From assembly GCA_009733575.1 (NCBI GenBank), contig ML769465.1, positions 56,919 through 120,918 on the forward strand: a stretch of DNA of 64,000 bases. Direction: 5' to 3'. The notes under the pieces are model-generated. The model was not told the DNA's origin. It searched no databases and saw only the letters and a list, made by a program, of their open reading frames with translations. Shown here one piece after another: positions 1-11,292 of this stretch. The position numbers and the translations under genes are program-made. The DNA is from Gymnopus androsaceus JB14 (Eukaryota > Basidiomycota > Agaricomycetes > Agaricales > Omphalotaceae). Position 1 is the first letter of the stretch. The number at the start of each line of letters is the position of its first letter.

Positions 1-660
1 TAGCCTGTAAGAGACGTCAATAAACCGGAGAAAAAGAGAACTATGGTCTGACACTGTGGCGAAACTAGAGTCTATGAAGAGTGCACCAAGAGAATTGTTG
101 AATGAAGGGATTGTTATTCCATTGGGGATTGTAGTTGAAGCCATTTGACGGATTGCCAAAGACTCCTTGTGTCATCTTATATTCCCAACGCTTATATTAA
201 ATTGGCAAGTTGTCAAGTCTCCACGATCTTACAAGAAGTGGAAGGCTCGACAAAACCTCCATTAGTGTTGCTGCAAGGTAAAGTAGAGCAGGGTAGAGCT
301 GAGACTGAGGTGGCAGACTCGGTACCTCGATCAAGTCTGGGCGAGGCAAGGTTGATGGCCTTGCTGAGGTGACTCGAAGTAACGTTCCAAATTTGGATCC
401 GGCTTTGCACAAATTGCGTCGAAGTCTTCACCTTAAAGAGATTTGAGCATGTACTCCTACTTAGTCATTAAAAAACATCGATGAACGAGGAGCCGAATGC
501 AACAGAATAAGAATGGTCCCACAAGCGTTAGAACTACGTCCATGAGCAACAAGCTGGAAATACGAAAAAAAAGGATGTATCTAAATGGTCAAGGCAAGGT
601 CGCAAGGTGATCAAACTTGGTTAGAACCAAGGTGAGGTAAGTTCAGGGTTCAAGGTACCT
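1..660. other. No recognisable gene (left edge)
   Basis: Short open frames run in several phases and none has a recognisable domain. A plus-frame stretch near 340-446 reads as plausible coding sequence (Leu/Arg-rich, ending in a stop after HLKEI) but has no start and no family match that I can see. It could be a gene remnant. Confidence 0.4.
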
Positions 661-1090
661 CTACCAGCACTAGACTCCACTCCCAATGTGTGCCCCTACT
701 CGGACGGACTCTCACATGCTGCAAGTCCTGCCTCATCGGTACTCCGAATCAACAGCATACATTTGGGTTTCTGTTTGCATTACCACTATTGAAATTGTAT
801 CAACCCACAATAATATCTCAGTTCGCTTCATGGTTTTGGAGTGCGGTCTTTCCGGAATTGCTATCCACAGCAAGCAAAACAGCAGTGAAATAAAAAAAGA
901 GATTCCAATGATCATGACGAACGGAATTAGGGCAAAGTCGGCAGACCAAGCGGAGAAAGGAGGTAGTATGGAATTGCGGGTTTCCGAGGATTATCATCAC
1001 AGCTACACCACTGCTCGACACACACCAGATTGCATTGAATGCATTGCCCAATGCCCAGAAGAAAGATATCTGCTCATCCGTCGGCAGTAA
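660..1090 (-). repeat. Dispersed repeat R, inverted copy
   Basis: This is an inverted, diverged copy of the segment found at about 22560-23290, 33040-33740, 40680-41180 and 47190-48000. On the minus strand it carries the same peptide-like run (SFFWALGN followed by an N-F/T-A pattern) and the shared block that reads IILGNPQF. The frames are not conserved between copies, so I treat it as a repeat rather than a gene. Confidence 0.6.
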
Positions 1091-1095
1091 CCCCA

Positions 1096-1118
1096 CCCCC
1101 CCCCCCCCCCCCCCCCCC
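1096..1118. repeat. Poly-C homopolymer (23 C)
   Basis: An uninterrupted run of 23 cytosines directly after CCCCA, beside repeat R. Its true length is likely uncertain because such runs are hard to sequence. Confidence 0.9.
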
Positions 1119-1289
1119 AAATGATTATGTGATTGCCGTTCACTCCGAGCCTTCGCGGCGCGCCTCTCATCACTAGGCCATTTTGAGTTGAGAAACAGGT
1201 GATTGTAACTGTTCATCAGGTTTATGTGCGCTGGGCGGGATATGCGCCCAATGGCGCTTAAAAATCATAGAACAAATATCGAATAAATA

Positions 1290-1458
1290 AATTGGGCGCA
1301 GCGCACGCCTCCATAGCGGATGCGGAGGAATGTGTCCTAAGGACTTTCAGCCCACAAAAGAAGCAATCACGATTGTATTAGGAGCAACAGAGAGGTAAGT
1401 TCTAACCTCGCGACTTCATCTTCTCCTCGTCCGTGTCTACAAACAATATTCCCTCCAT
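1290..1458 (+). repeat. Y-module tail, split from X by a transposon
   Basis: This matches the 3' tail of the Y module at 6285-6446, 10440-10613 and 44510-44683 (the shared run around GCGGATGCGGAGGAATGTGTC). It ends at TCCAT, where the CACTA-like element begins. The module resumes as X at 4396. Confidence 0.7.
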
Positions 1459-2715
1459 CACTCCATGGGATCCATTATAATACAGCTGTAATTAGTATTG
1501 AAAACCCTTTTGTAAATGATATGATATTTTGTATGATTTTTCATATGAAAAAGACCTAAGATTTCCCCCGAAAAATGAATGGGGAAAGCGCTTCATTTGC
1601 CTTCGAAAGTGAAGATTTTTTGCACTCAGCAAAGATGGTCTTTTACTTGTGTAAAAGTTCCACTATTACATCTTACAGTGCTTTTCATTGGTCTGCAGAA
1701 TACAAAAATAAAGTAAAATTGAGTGCCTACCTTGGCATCAGCGGCACTACAGCTCTTTCCTTCTCCCATACTAAATGTCATCCGACATAAATTTCGTCAC
1801 GTGTAAACAGTAAAGTTCTTGTTCGATGCAATGAGTCATTCTCATTGGATGCTTGTATATACAAGTAAGTATTCTGAGAGTTGGGACAATACTGATGTAG
1901 TGTTGCCATGGCTCCGCTAGCTGCTAGCCGGCTCATGAAGCTGCAGCTTGGCTTGAAAATCTCTAGCTGAGCCATCTGAAGCCGGTACAGAAAAAACCTT
2001 GCCAGAGAAGGAATGGTGGGTTTAGATGGTACTGTATCTACCTCTCCACTATGTACATGGTGAAAGAACTTGAAATGGATCACTTTCGCAATCATCGCTA
2101 TTAAAATGTAAAGTTTGACATGATGGGCGCTAATTGGTCCCTTGACGATGTCGACAGCGTTTTGCTCATTGATGGGCATGTTTTTCTCACTGCTCTGGTG
2201 ATAGGGAGATTTGATGAGGGCTCTAGAGTACCTCAGAGCACCCCGGGATCATTGACCCTTTGCTCTTTGCTCTTTTCTTCATTATTTCTCATAAGCCGTT
2301 GCAAGCTGGATGGGTAAATGCAGCTGGTGGCTTGGCTCGGCTTGGGCAAAATCAGCTTGAGCCAAATTTTGCCCGAGCTGCGGCAACACTATACTGATGG
2401 GTGTGAAGCATGGTCGAGGACCAAACGGGAAGGTGTAGGAGTGCAACAAGGAGGGACTGGAAGACTGCTAATTGAGCTGGATGATTTCTTATGTGGGGTG
2501 TGAGCGCTGACTGGAGGATGAGCCGCAACCATACTCCCAGGAGCTTTGACGAGTCACAACAATGCTGTCATTCAAGGTCAACACTGGGAAATTTGCCGGA
2601 TCACGTCATCTGAGGTGATGAAATGGAATTGAGCACTCGAAACATGCTTGGGATACGAGACTGTGGGACTAGTATTGTAGGATGATGCTGAGCTTAAAGA
2701 AGGGCCTGTCGCTCA

Positions 2716-3507
2716 TAGAGGTGGGCACAAATATGTACTCGAGTATATTCGTCATTTGTGTCACCAATATTTACTTACAAAATCAACTATTTATACTCGG
2801 ATAAATACTCAAGTATCTTCAGTTATAAACACTCGAGTAACAAATATACACAAATACAAGTATTTCGAGACAAATACTCGAATATACTCGCTACCTGGAA
2901 AAGTAACCAGAATTTTTTGTGCCAGGCTGGCCGGCAAAAATTCCGGTTACTTTTCTGGGTAGCCAGTATTCATTGAAAGAAAAAAAATTATGATTGACTT
3001 ATGTACTTAGCTGTTTAAGTACATTTATGGATAAATAAACTTAGTATAAGTTTTGGAACATTGTTTGGATAGGTATATACATGTATGGTTAGGTAAATGT
3101 AACAAAATCCATATGGCTTGGTGGTTGTAAGTGGTTGTCGGCGCCGACTCTGGATTAAGGTCAGGCCTTCTGACAATAGCTAACCAGCTGAGTTCAATTC
3201 CCAGACATGCCAAAATTGTATATATGTATTGTAGCTGTTTTGATACATATTGAGTACTAATAGTGAACTTATAAGTACTTTTAAGTTGTTATTTCTATGC
3301 CCAAGTTGAGTATTAGCTATCTACAAGTATTCATGAATATTCACAATTAAATGACCACGAATATTTGTGGTTCTGAAACAGATATTTCCACTCGAGTAAA
3401 CATTCATGTCACAAATATATTTGTCAAAAAAAATACTCTATTCACGAATAACGAATACCAAATATCCGTGAATATTTGCAAATATTCGCTATTCATGCCC
3501 ATCTCTA
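2716..3507. mobile_element. hAT-like MITE, AT-rich, TAGAGRTGGGCA ends
   Basis: It starts TAGAGGTGGGCACAAATAT and ends with the imperfect inverse (ATTCATGCCCATCTCTA). The flanks GTCGCTCA (2708-2715) and GTCACTCG (3508-3515) match at 6 of 8 positions, consistent with an aged 8-bp hAT duplication. The interior is packed with short repeats of the ACTCGAGTAT and AATATTCG types. The same termini occur at 24612-25028 and 35044-35447. Confidence 0.7.
3112..3212 (+). repeat. tRNA-derived SINE-like segment
   Basis: About 100 bp inside the MITE resembles a tRNA gene. It has an A-box-like start (TGGCTTGGTGG), a B-box-like GAGTTCAATTCCC, and matching TGGC/GCCA ends. The length suggests a class II tRNA ancestor with a long variable arm. 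The anticodon arm is not clean, so it is not called as a tRNA gene. Confidence 0.4.
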
Positions 3508-4395
3508 GTCACTCGGTGCTCCTGGATCATGTCGTAGAAATGCGGCGCAGCGGTGACTCGGAGCTGTGAGGCTCTGATTGGTTATGGGAACTGCAGGTGA
3601 CTTATTACTATTTGGCCTCAGAAAGTAGGCCTTATATACTGTACAATGGGTATTCTAGATACTTCTACTACTTTCCTATGAGTTCCATGTATTACTAATG
3701 GGATGAGTAAACACTAAGCAAAGTATATGTGGAACGTATGAAGCTCCGATGGTAGATCCGGAGTTGCATACATTCTTTAGTAAGCAAGTCAAAGCGTAAT
3801 CTACAACAGATCATAGCGTTGGTCAAGTTTAGACCTTTCGAGTCCGCCGTAAATGAGTCCGTTGTAAAGCGCTTGAACATCTCCCCAGTGCTGAAGCTTT
3901 CCAGATCCCCTTTCTGATATCCGTTTATTGACTTTGCCTCAAAGGCAGGTAAGGACCCTACAGAAGAAGGGCATTTTACATTATGGGAGAAGGAAAGAGC
4001 TGTAGTGCCGCTGGAGCCGAGGTAGGCACTCAATTTAATTTAATTTTTGTATTCCGCAGACCAATGAAAAGCGCTGTAACAACAAGCCAATGGAACTTTG
4101 TTTTATTGCTACAGTGTAATAGTTAGAAAATTACGCGAGACAAAGGACCTTTGTCTTCTTGCTACTGTGTTGTTAGGGCGTAATAGTTAAGCTTTTACAT
4201 GAGTAAAGGACCGTCTTTCCCAATCGCAAAAGACCTTCACTTTTGCAGGGAAATTGAAGCGCTTTCCCCATCCATTTCTCGGGGGGAAATCTTAGCTCTT
4301 TTTCATATGAAAAATCATACAAAATATTATATTATTTACAAAAGGTTTTTCAGTACTAATTATGGCTGTATTATAATGGATCCCGCGGAGTGCAT

Positions 4396-4793
4396 GGGGA
4401 ACACCAGCCTACAGGATTCCTCGGCGCCAAACAGACTGTCATACTCATCGTGATAACGACCAGCCCCAGATCGTACCACCCTGGCGTTTATGTGGATCCT
4501 GATTGTCCTCTGCAGCGATGGCGTTTCGGAGGTTGATCGTAGCCGTCACTCCCTTCGTGAACGCGACAAGATTAGACCCAAGCAACATGACCTATAGGCT
4601 ATCAAGACCATCTTCTTCGATGTACTAAAATCAAGGGGTAGTATGCGCCTCTCGATGCCGGGTATTTCAGGCTGTGCACTGAGTCATCGCGCCCTTGGCT
4701 GCAAAGGATCAAATAATTCTGAAGCTTTGGAGCCACTGACACGTGGTACCCGGTCAAAGCTGTACATACGAAGCCGGAAACGATTAAGAAGTT
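4396..4793. repeat. X module, copy 1
   Basis: This matches 10614-11036 and the first 200 bp of 44690-44890. It starts at GGGGAACACCAGCCT, directly after the CACTA-like element, and ends at GGAAACGATTAAGAAGTT, where a new Y module begins. No convincing reading frame survives. Confidence 0.7.
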
Positions 4794-6446
4794 AAGTCAC
4801 TGTAACCACCTGTCATCTATTTCTAGAAGCGTAAAATGCTTAATTACATACATAGATACTGTCACAAGCCTACAGTATTTCACCTTTCCTTTTAGTAAGA
4901 GCCCAAAAAATTATCAACATTCCCGAGTCCCGGTTCTATTCTTTTGCCATTTAACCACTTGCCTATAGTCCTCAGTTATCTTTTTCTCTATCTCCACTCA
5001 GTCTCAGTACAAACATTCACGACATCCCGTAACTACGCTTTGACGTTTTGATTGCTCCCATCAATACAAAAGTTTTACCGGGAGAACGAAGGGTTTGAAA
5101 ACTGTATCGTTCCACTCTGTTCCACTCTTCCGGTATAATCCAACGAAATACCTCTATATTCTCGCAGATTCTCGCGGTTATGCTATCGCTCGACGGTACT
5201 TATCCTTCAGTGCGTTTCGACCGTGAGCATTGTCGGAAATGTGGCACACCGAAATGGGTACACCCGGCAAAACGATCAAACTAATTAGCCAGTTGTGGCC
5301 CGATACCTACCCGGTATCTTCTTGCCTAATTTATAACGTATTTTATAGAGCCTGAATGGCTTCGTCCCTAGATGCTTCGGTTCATAACGGAACATTCCGA
5401 TGACATTCCGATGACACCCCTGGTATGTTAGTATAGAGTATCCGTTCACCATCTTATTGTCTTCTAGGGACTGATTTTAGCGTGAATGGGTGAAACGAAG
5501 CGAGGAGCAGGGCAAGTAGCTAAGAAAGAAGCTACGTGGAAAGCAGAGCAAAAAGCAAGACGAGAAGCAGGACAAAAAGCAAGGCGAGGAGCAGAGCTCT
5601 CAAAACGACTTGAGAAATCTATAGTTGAAATTAGCAACTGATTGGAAGCCTGGTTCCCAGTGACTTCATCTGTTTGTTAAATGTATCATCATCCATGCAA
5701 CCTCAAATTAGAACGATATGCACAATTTTCCTTCACATCGTTTGTTTCCAGACGGCAATCATCTATCTGGACGGCTCACTCAAATGTCACCACATCTACA
5801 AGCCCATTCCCACAATGTCTGTCGCTCTCCAATACTCACAATTTCAGAGCTTGGGAGTCGATGGTGTCAATTACGGTCTTCAGGCTATGTTTGATGCAGG
5901 TCCGTTACGTTACGGAGATCCAACGAGCAGCCTGGGATGTTGAACTATAGAACGGATGCGAAAATGAATATTGGATACATGCGAGTAGAGTAGCAAACGT
6001 TTTAAAGTTATATGACGAATCATAATTTCTGCAGATGATAACAGCGACTAAAAGCTCGTAGAGACGAGACGAAAGCGATGAGGAGACACAAGAGCAGAGA
6101 GAAAGACTGAGATAAAAGAATAAGATGACTACATGAGTAGGTGACAATATACAATACATAAAAAGAGACAAAGATACCGGTGAATAGAGAAATCAAGCCG
6201 GACGATTGGAACCGGAAGCAGCGCCTCGAGGTTGCGCTTCACGCGTCTTGTTTAAATCTCCTGTCTCTGCCAGACGACAGGGCAACTCCACCATAGCGGA
6301 TGCGGAAGAATGTGTCCTACAAGCGCAACGAAGGACTTTCAGCCTACAAAAGAAGCATGCGGATTAGATTACAAGCACAGAGGTTAAGTGTCAAACCTCG
6401 CCATTCCATCCCTCCCTCATCCGTGTCTGCAAGAACAATATCCTCT
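4794..6446 (+). pseudogene. Y module, copy 1: unidentified degenerate gene fragment
   Basis: About 1.65 kb nearly identical to 8953-10613. Several plus-strand stretches look coding: a short frame starting MLSLDGTYPSVRF (clear in the other copy near 9337-9505, indel-broken here), a Lys/Glu/Ala-rich stretch at about 5487-5640, a stretch with DAGRYVTEIQRAAWDVE (frameshifted at about 5893-5945), and a tail with KQRLEVALHAS that recurs at 44430-44600. I do not recognise the family. The two copies differ mostly by one-base indels, so broken frames may reflect decay or assembly error. Confidence 0.5.
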
Positions 6447-6450
6447 CCGT

Positions 6451-6536
6451 TCCCCCATCGATCTGTGTGATCGTTACTACTAAGTCCTGTGTGGACTTAC
6501 TGCTGCTACTTCCTATTTAGGAACGTAACTCTAATA
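6451..6536 (+). mobile_element. Copia LTR 3' fragment (86 bp)
   Basis: This is identical or nearly so to the last 86 bp of the 363-bp LTRs at 54137-54499 and 56491-56853, ending in TAACTCTAATA. The left edge joins the Y module and the right edge joins the NLR coding sequence with no gap. It is therefore a chimeric junction left by an LTR-mediated event rather than a complete solo LTR. Confidence 0.85.
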
Positions 6537-8605
6537 GCAAAAGCCCTTCCTGTTGCAGTTTTTCAGCTGCCTCTAATTTTCCACCTGCCCGATATGTATT
6601 TCCAAGATTGTACATGGATCTCAATGTATCAGGGTGACGGTCCCCAACAACTTCCTTGTGCAGCAAAAGTACCTCTTCTTCCAGCTTCTCAGTTTTAGTC
6701 CAGAACCCACTGTCTCTAAAAACTGTTGCTAAAGCAACTTGAACATGAGAAGTTGGAAATTTTGCTGCCTGGATACGAAGGGCATGTACAACCAACTTTT
6801 GGCGAAATTGGAAGTCTTCATTTGTCTCTCCTAATGGAATAGCACGCCCAAGTAATAACATTGCTACACGAAACATGTTCTCCCCTGGTAAAACAGTCTC
6901 ACAAGCACAGGCATGTAGTACTGGGTGAAATATAAGGCATGCTCTCACAGCATCATATGAAGCCAGTGATAACCTACACAGTTCCACAACACTGTCTTCC
7001 CATGATTCTTCATCTTCAAACAGAGACAAGAACTCTTTCATGGAATTTATGCTATCAGTTGGGGGATCCAAATCCAAAGAACTAGTATCACTACCACTAA
7101 AGGCAGTTGCACGGGTGAATATCTCCAAAGGAATAGCTGTTGGATGTAGATAAGAACATATTTGCATGAGATACTGAGTAGGGTGACTGAGTTGATCAAA
7201 GCTCAGTTGAAAGGTACTGAACATAGTTCTTTCATAGCTATCCAGTGATCTCATTCTGTAATTAAGGATCCTGCTCCTTTTCTTGTTGAAATGTGCCATA
7301 TAGTTTTGTAATGTACATGTTGGCGTTGCACCAATATATGCACCAGCTGTCGATACAGCAAGAGCATGAAACCCAAGGGCAGTGACCACCTCAGAAGCTA
7401 CATTTACATTCTTATCAGAGCTCTCCTCATTTGCATGCTTCAGGAGTAGCTCTACAGCACTTTCACCATTGAGATTACTCAAGTGAATGTGCCACCCAGG
7501 AGATGCCATTTGTGATGTCTCCGTGAGACGGCTGGTTACAATCACATTTCCATGTTTGCAGCTTGGAATATAATCCTTTAGGAAAACCTGCTGGTCATCA
7601 GCATTGTCAAATATGCAAAGCCAATTTTGATTCATCCTAGCTAGAAAGGCCTGGACACTTTTCACATTTTCACCTACACCTGCAGCATTCCCAAGCTCTT
7701 TGAAATTAGCAGCAAGGGTGTCATTGGAGGAGGCATCAAAGAACCAAATATGTGGAAACCTGGAAAATTTTAGAATCATTTGCTGTACTAAATTTTTTAA
7801 GAACCTGCACACCTGAAAATATTCTTGGAAACAAATTGAAGAACTGCTTGTGTCTTCCCAGTTCCTCCATTTGCCACAAGTGTTACAATGCGCTGTTTAG
7901 GCTCAAGGGCTTCTTTAATGGAACTCAACAACTTGCTTATTACTTGTTGATCCACATAACCAGGAAGCTTGAAAGCACAAGCAGTGGATGATGCTAAGCT
8001 AGAAATTGCTGGCTGTGTGCTTGTGACAAGGATAGGAGCATCAGGGAGGTTATGAAAATAATCTTCCACCACAGATGCATCTGCATTTTCCAGTACTAGA
8101 AATAATTCAGTTTCAAGTGCCTGTTCTTTGATCTCTTTCCCAAGTGTGGCATTCAAAGTTTGAGCTGAGCTTGCATCTACCAAAATGGATCCAGGGCTGA
8201 AGCAAGATAAAGGCAGTGAGTTAAAGCATATATAATATATTTGCTTCATAGAATCCAACTCACTATTCAAGCCAATGTCTTGCAAAATCATGAAGTACAT
8301 CTAAGTTTTTACCATATAAAGTTACAGTTTGTGCTGAAAAAGCCCTTGAGAATTTCTCTAGTATGTCCTCACGTCCAATAAAATATTGACTTGGAGAGGG
8401 ACACTTGAGAACATCTGCAATTGAAAGTTTTGAAACAATCTGATCTGGTGGATATAAAATGTGTTAGCATTCAAAATACTAGGGTTTGTATCATACAAGC
8501 ACTACCATGATTTGCACCTCGATGAGTTTCCTGATATGTGACATTCACAGGACCAGTAGTGAAGATTGATTTCTCGATTTGAAAGTTTGAAGCATGAGCA
8601 AACAT
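6517..8605 (-). pseudogene. NLR-like NB-ARC/TPR protein, 3'-truncated by an LTR
   Basis: This is a STAND NTPase of the fungal NLR type, probably cytoplasmic and possibly involved in self/non-self or stress sensing (role known for the family, not shown here). Exons read on the minus strand are 8605-8506 (start MFAHASNF), 8444-8313 (YFIGREDILEKFSRAF, a typical NB-ARC lead-in), 8196-7813 and 7759-6517. Visible motifs are a P-loop near 7850-7880 (NGGTGKTQ), Walker B (WLCIFDNAD, about 7590-7620), a sensor-like VIVTSR, LGFHALAVSTAGAYI, and one TPR (HPDTLRSMYNLGNTY). The Copia LTR fragment then supplies the last few residues and the stop, so most of the TPR array is missing. Exon 8196-7813 holds a second, P-loop-less NB-ARC-like stretch (VDASS, FLVLENAD, ILVTST). 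Its splice phase to the preceding exon does not fit, which suggests another lesion. An upstream exon near 8720-8650 is possible. Confidence 0.75.
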
Positions 8606-8952
8606 TGTGCCTAAGGAGTGAATTGAGTGATTATTTAATGTAAATCTGCATTAACATTAGTAGACTTACAAGGAATCAAGAAAGTGATTTCTGGAAGCAG
8701 GGCACTGGGTATGGCATTAGAACAAGAGTGTTTTTATGGCACTCATATACCACATCTAGCTCAGGAACCTTTTTTCACACTGCCCGCAGCAATGTGTTAT
8801 GTATATTTACTTATACCTCCCGGCAGCTCGGCGACTATACATATTTATTGACGCTCAATCTTTTGCTGCTCGTTGCGTTGATACTGTATGGCTCCGCAGT
8901 GACCAACTAAATATACGTTGTCAGAATCTAGGCCTAACGTTTCCAATGCAAG
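8606..8952. other. Spacer between NLR and Y copy 2
   Basis: No firm gene. Two weak signals are present: a possible upstream NLR exon on the minus strand at about 8650-8720 (a frame reading SALLPEITFLIP before a GTAAGT donor), and a plus-strand coding-like stretch at about 8820-8950 reading FIDAQSFAARCVDTVWL. Neither can be assigned. Confidence 0.3.
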
Positions 8953-10613
8953 TCACTGTAACCACCTGTCAACTATTTCTAGAAGCGTAAAATGCTTAAT
9001 TACATACATAGATACTGTCACCAAGCCTACAGTATTTACCATTTCCCTTTTAGTAAGAGCCCAAAAATTATCAACATTCCCCGAGTCCCCGGTTCTATTC
9101 TTTTGCCATTTAACCACTTGCCTATAGTCTCAGTTATCTTTTTCTCTATCTCCACTCAGTCTCAGTACAACATTCACGACATCCCGTAACTACGCTTTGA
9201 CGTTTTGATTGCTCCCATCAATACAAAAGTTTTACCGGGAGAACGAAGGGTTGAAAACTGTATCGTTCCACTCTGTTCCACTCTTCCGGTATAATCCAAC
9301 GAAATACCTCTATATTCTCGCAGATTCTCGCGGTTATGCTATCGCTCGACGGTACTTATCCTTCAGTGCGTTTCGACCGTGAAGCATTGTCGGAAATGTG
9401 GCACCACGAAATGGGTACACCCGGCAAAACGATCAAACTAATTAGCCAGTTGTGGCCCGACTACCTACCCGGTATCTTCTTGCCTAATTTATAACGTATT
9501 TTATAGAGCCTGAATGGCTTCGTCCCTAGATGCTTCGGTTCATACGGGAACATTCCGATGACATTCCGATGACACCCCTGGTATGTTAGTATAGAGTATC
9601 CGTTCACCATCTTATTGTCTTCTAGGGACTGATTTTAGCGTGAATGGGTGAAACGAAGCGAGGAGCAGGGCAAGTAGCTAAGAAAGAAGCTACGTGGAAA
9701 GCAGAGCAAAAAGCAAGACGAGAAGCAGGACAAAAAGCAAGGCGAGGAGCAGAGCTCTCAAACGACTTGAGAAATCTATAGTTGAAATTTAGCAACTGAT
9801 TGGAAGCCTGGTTCCCAGTGACTTCATCTGTTTGTTAAATGTATCATCATCCATGCAACCTCAAATTAGAACGATATGCACAATCTTTCCTTCACATCGT
9901 TTGTTTCCAGACGGACAATCATCTATCTGGACGGCTCACTCAAATGTCACCACATCTACAAGCCCATTCCCACAATGTCTGTCGCTCTCCAATACTCACA
10001 ATTTCAGAGCTTGGGAGTCGATGGTGTCAATTACGGTCTTCAGGCTATGTTTGGATGCAGGTCGTTACGTTACGGAGATCCAACGAGCAGCCTGGGATGT
10101 TGAACTATAGAACGGATGCGAAAATGAATATTGGATACATGCGAGTAGAGTAGCAAACGTTTTAAAGTTATATGACGAATCATAATTTCTGCAGATGATA
10201 ACAGCGACTAACAAGCTCGTAGAGACGAGACGAAAGCGATGAGGAGACACAAGAGCAGAGAGAAAGACTGAGATAAAGAGATAAAGATGACCTACATGAG
10301 TAGGTGACAATATACATACATAAAAAGAGACAAGATACCGGTGAATAGGAGAAATCAAGCCGGACGATTGGAACCGGAAGCAGCGCCTCGAGGTTGCGCT
10401 TCACGCGTCTTGTTTAAATCCTCCTGTCTCTGCCAGACGACAGGGCAACTCCACCCATAGCGGATGCGGAAGAATGTGTCCTACCAGCGCACGAAGGACT
10501 TTCAGCCTACAAAAGAAGCATCGCGATTAGATTACAAGCAACAGAGGTAAGTTCTAAACCTCGCCATTCCATCCTCCCCTCATCCGTGTCTGCAAAGAAC
10601 AATATCTCCTCCG
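8953..10613 (+). pseudogene. Y module, copy 2: unidentified gene fragment
   Basis: Second copy of the segment at 4794-6446, colinear over its full length. The frame starting MLSLDGTYPSVRF and continuing through SEMWHHEMGTPGKTIKLIS to a stop is intact here, whereas copy 1 has one-base losses. Downstream pieces carry the same Lys/Glu/Ala-rich stretch and VTEIQRAAWDVE. The tail ends in GTAAGTTC, like a splice donor, after KQRLEVALHAS-type sequence. I do not recognise the product. Confidence 0.5.
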
Positions 10614-11036
10614 TGGGAACACCAGCCTAAATGACCTCTCGACGCCAAACAGACCGCCATACTCATCGTGATAACGACTAGCCCCAGATGAAGAGCTCCG
10701 CATACCACCCTGGCGTTTATGTTCGATCCTGGTTGTCCTCCACAGCGATGGCGATTCGGAGGTTGATCGTAGCCGTCACTCGCTTCATTACATCGTTGAA
10801 CGCGACGAGATTAGACCCACTGAGCAGCATGGCCTATCAAGGCCATCTTCTTCGATGTACTGAAATCAAGGGGTTAGTATGCGCCTCTCGATGCAGGACA
10901 ATGCGGGCTGTACACCAAGTCATCGCGCCCTTGGCTGCAAAGGATCAAATAATTCTGAAGCTTTGGAGGTCCCACTGACACGTGGTACCCGGTCAAAGCT
11001 GTACATACGAAGCCGGAAACGATTAAGAAGTTCAAT
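10614..11036. repeat. X module, copy 2
   Basis: Matches 4396-4793 and follows Y directly, as also at 44690. This shows that Y-X is the native order and that the X-Y join at 4793 is a tandem-repeat junction. From 11037 to 11292 there is only AT-rich spacer. Confidence 0.7.
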
Positions 11037-11292
11037 TGTGTACTTATCGCACTACATGTTCACTATCAGCTCTTCACTACAGCTCATAGACATAATGAAA
11101 AAAAGAAGTCATTTGACGCAATATTACGCAATATGCCCAAGTACCCTTATACTGATAAGTGAACTTCGTCGTCATACCTGTACTATGTATGCTGCCTAAG
11201 TACAAGTCCGTAAAATGAATCTGTTCAAGCTTGATGTTAATCTAAGTAGTATAATGAGTAGCAGCAAGCATATTCTCTAAATCGATACACGT

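Larger units (their letters stand above)
1459..4392. mobile_element. CACTA-like TIR element, non-autonomous, 2934 bp
   Basis: The ends are inverted copies beginning CACTCC and running through GGGATCCATTATAATACAG. The similarity continues inward for roughly 330 bp on each side (about 1459-1790 against 3950-4392). The element is flanked by a CAT triplet on both sides (1456-1458 and 4393-4395), and an uninterrupted site exists at about 44676-44692. A CACT start with a 3-bp duplication fits the CACTA/EnSpm superfamily. No transposase domain was recognised, so it is probably non-autonomous. It hosts a nested hAT-like MITE at 2716-3507. Superfamily assignment is inference; the inverted ends and the empty site are visible. 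Confidence 0.7.

Noticed and set aside
686..1090. 134-codon frame at the left end as a gene
   Set aside because: It lies in an inverted copy of repeat R and its frame is not conserved in the other copies.
3112..3212. Functional tRNA gene
   Set aside because: The A and B boxes are approximate and no clean anticodon arm forms, so it was kept only as SINE-like.
6583..6610. Further LTR match (ACCTGCCCGATAT) beyond 6536
   Set aside because: This is the coding sequence of the TPR (NTYRAGG) on the minus strand; similarity to the LTR is short and out of register.
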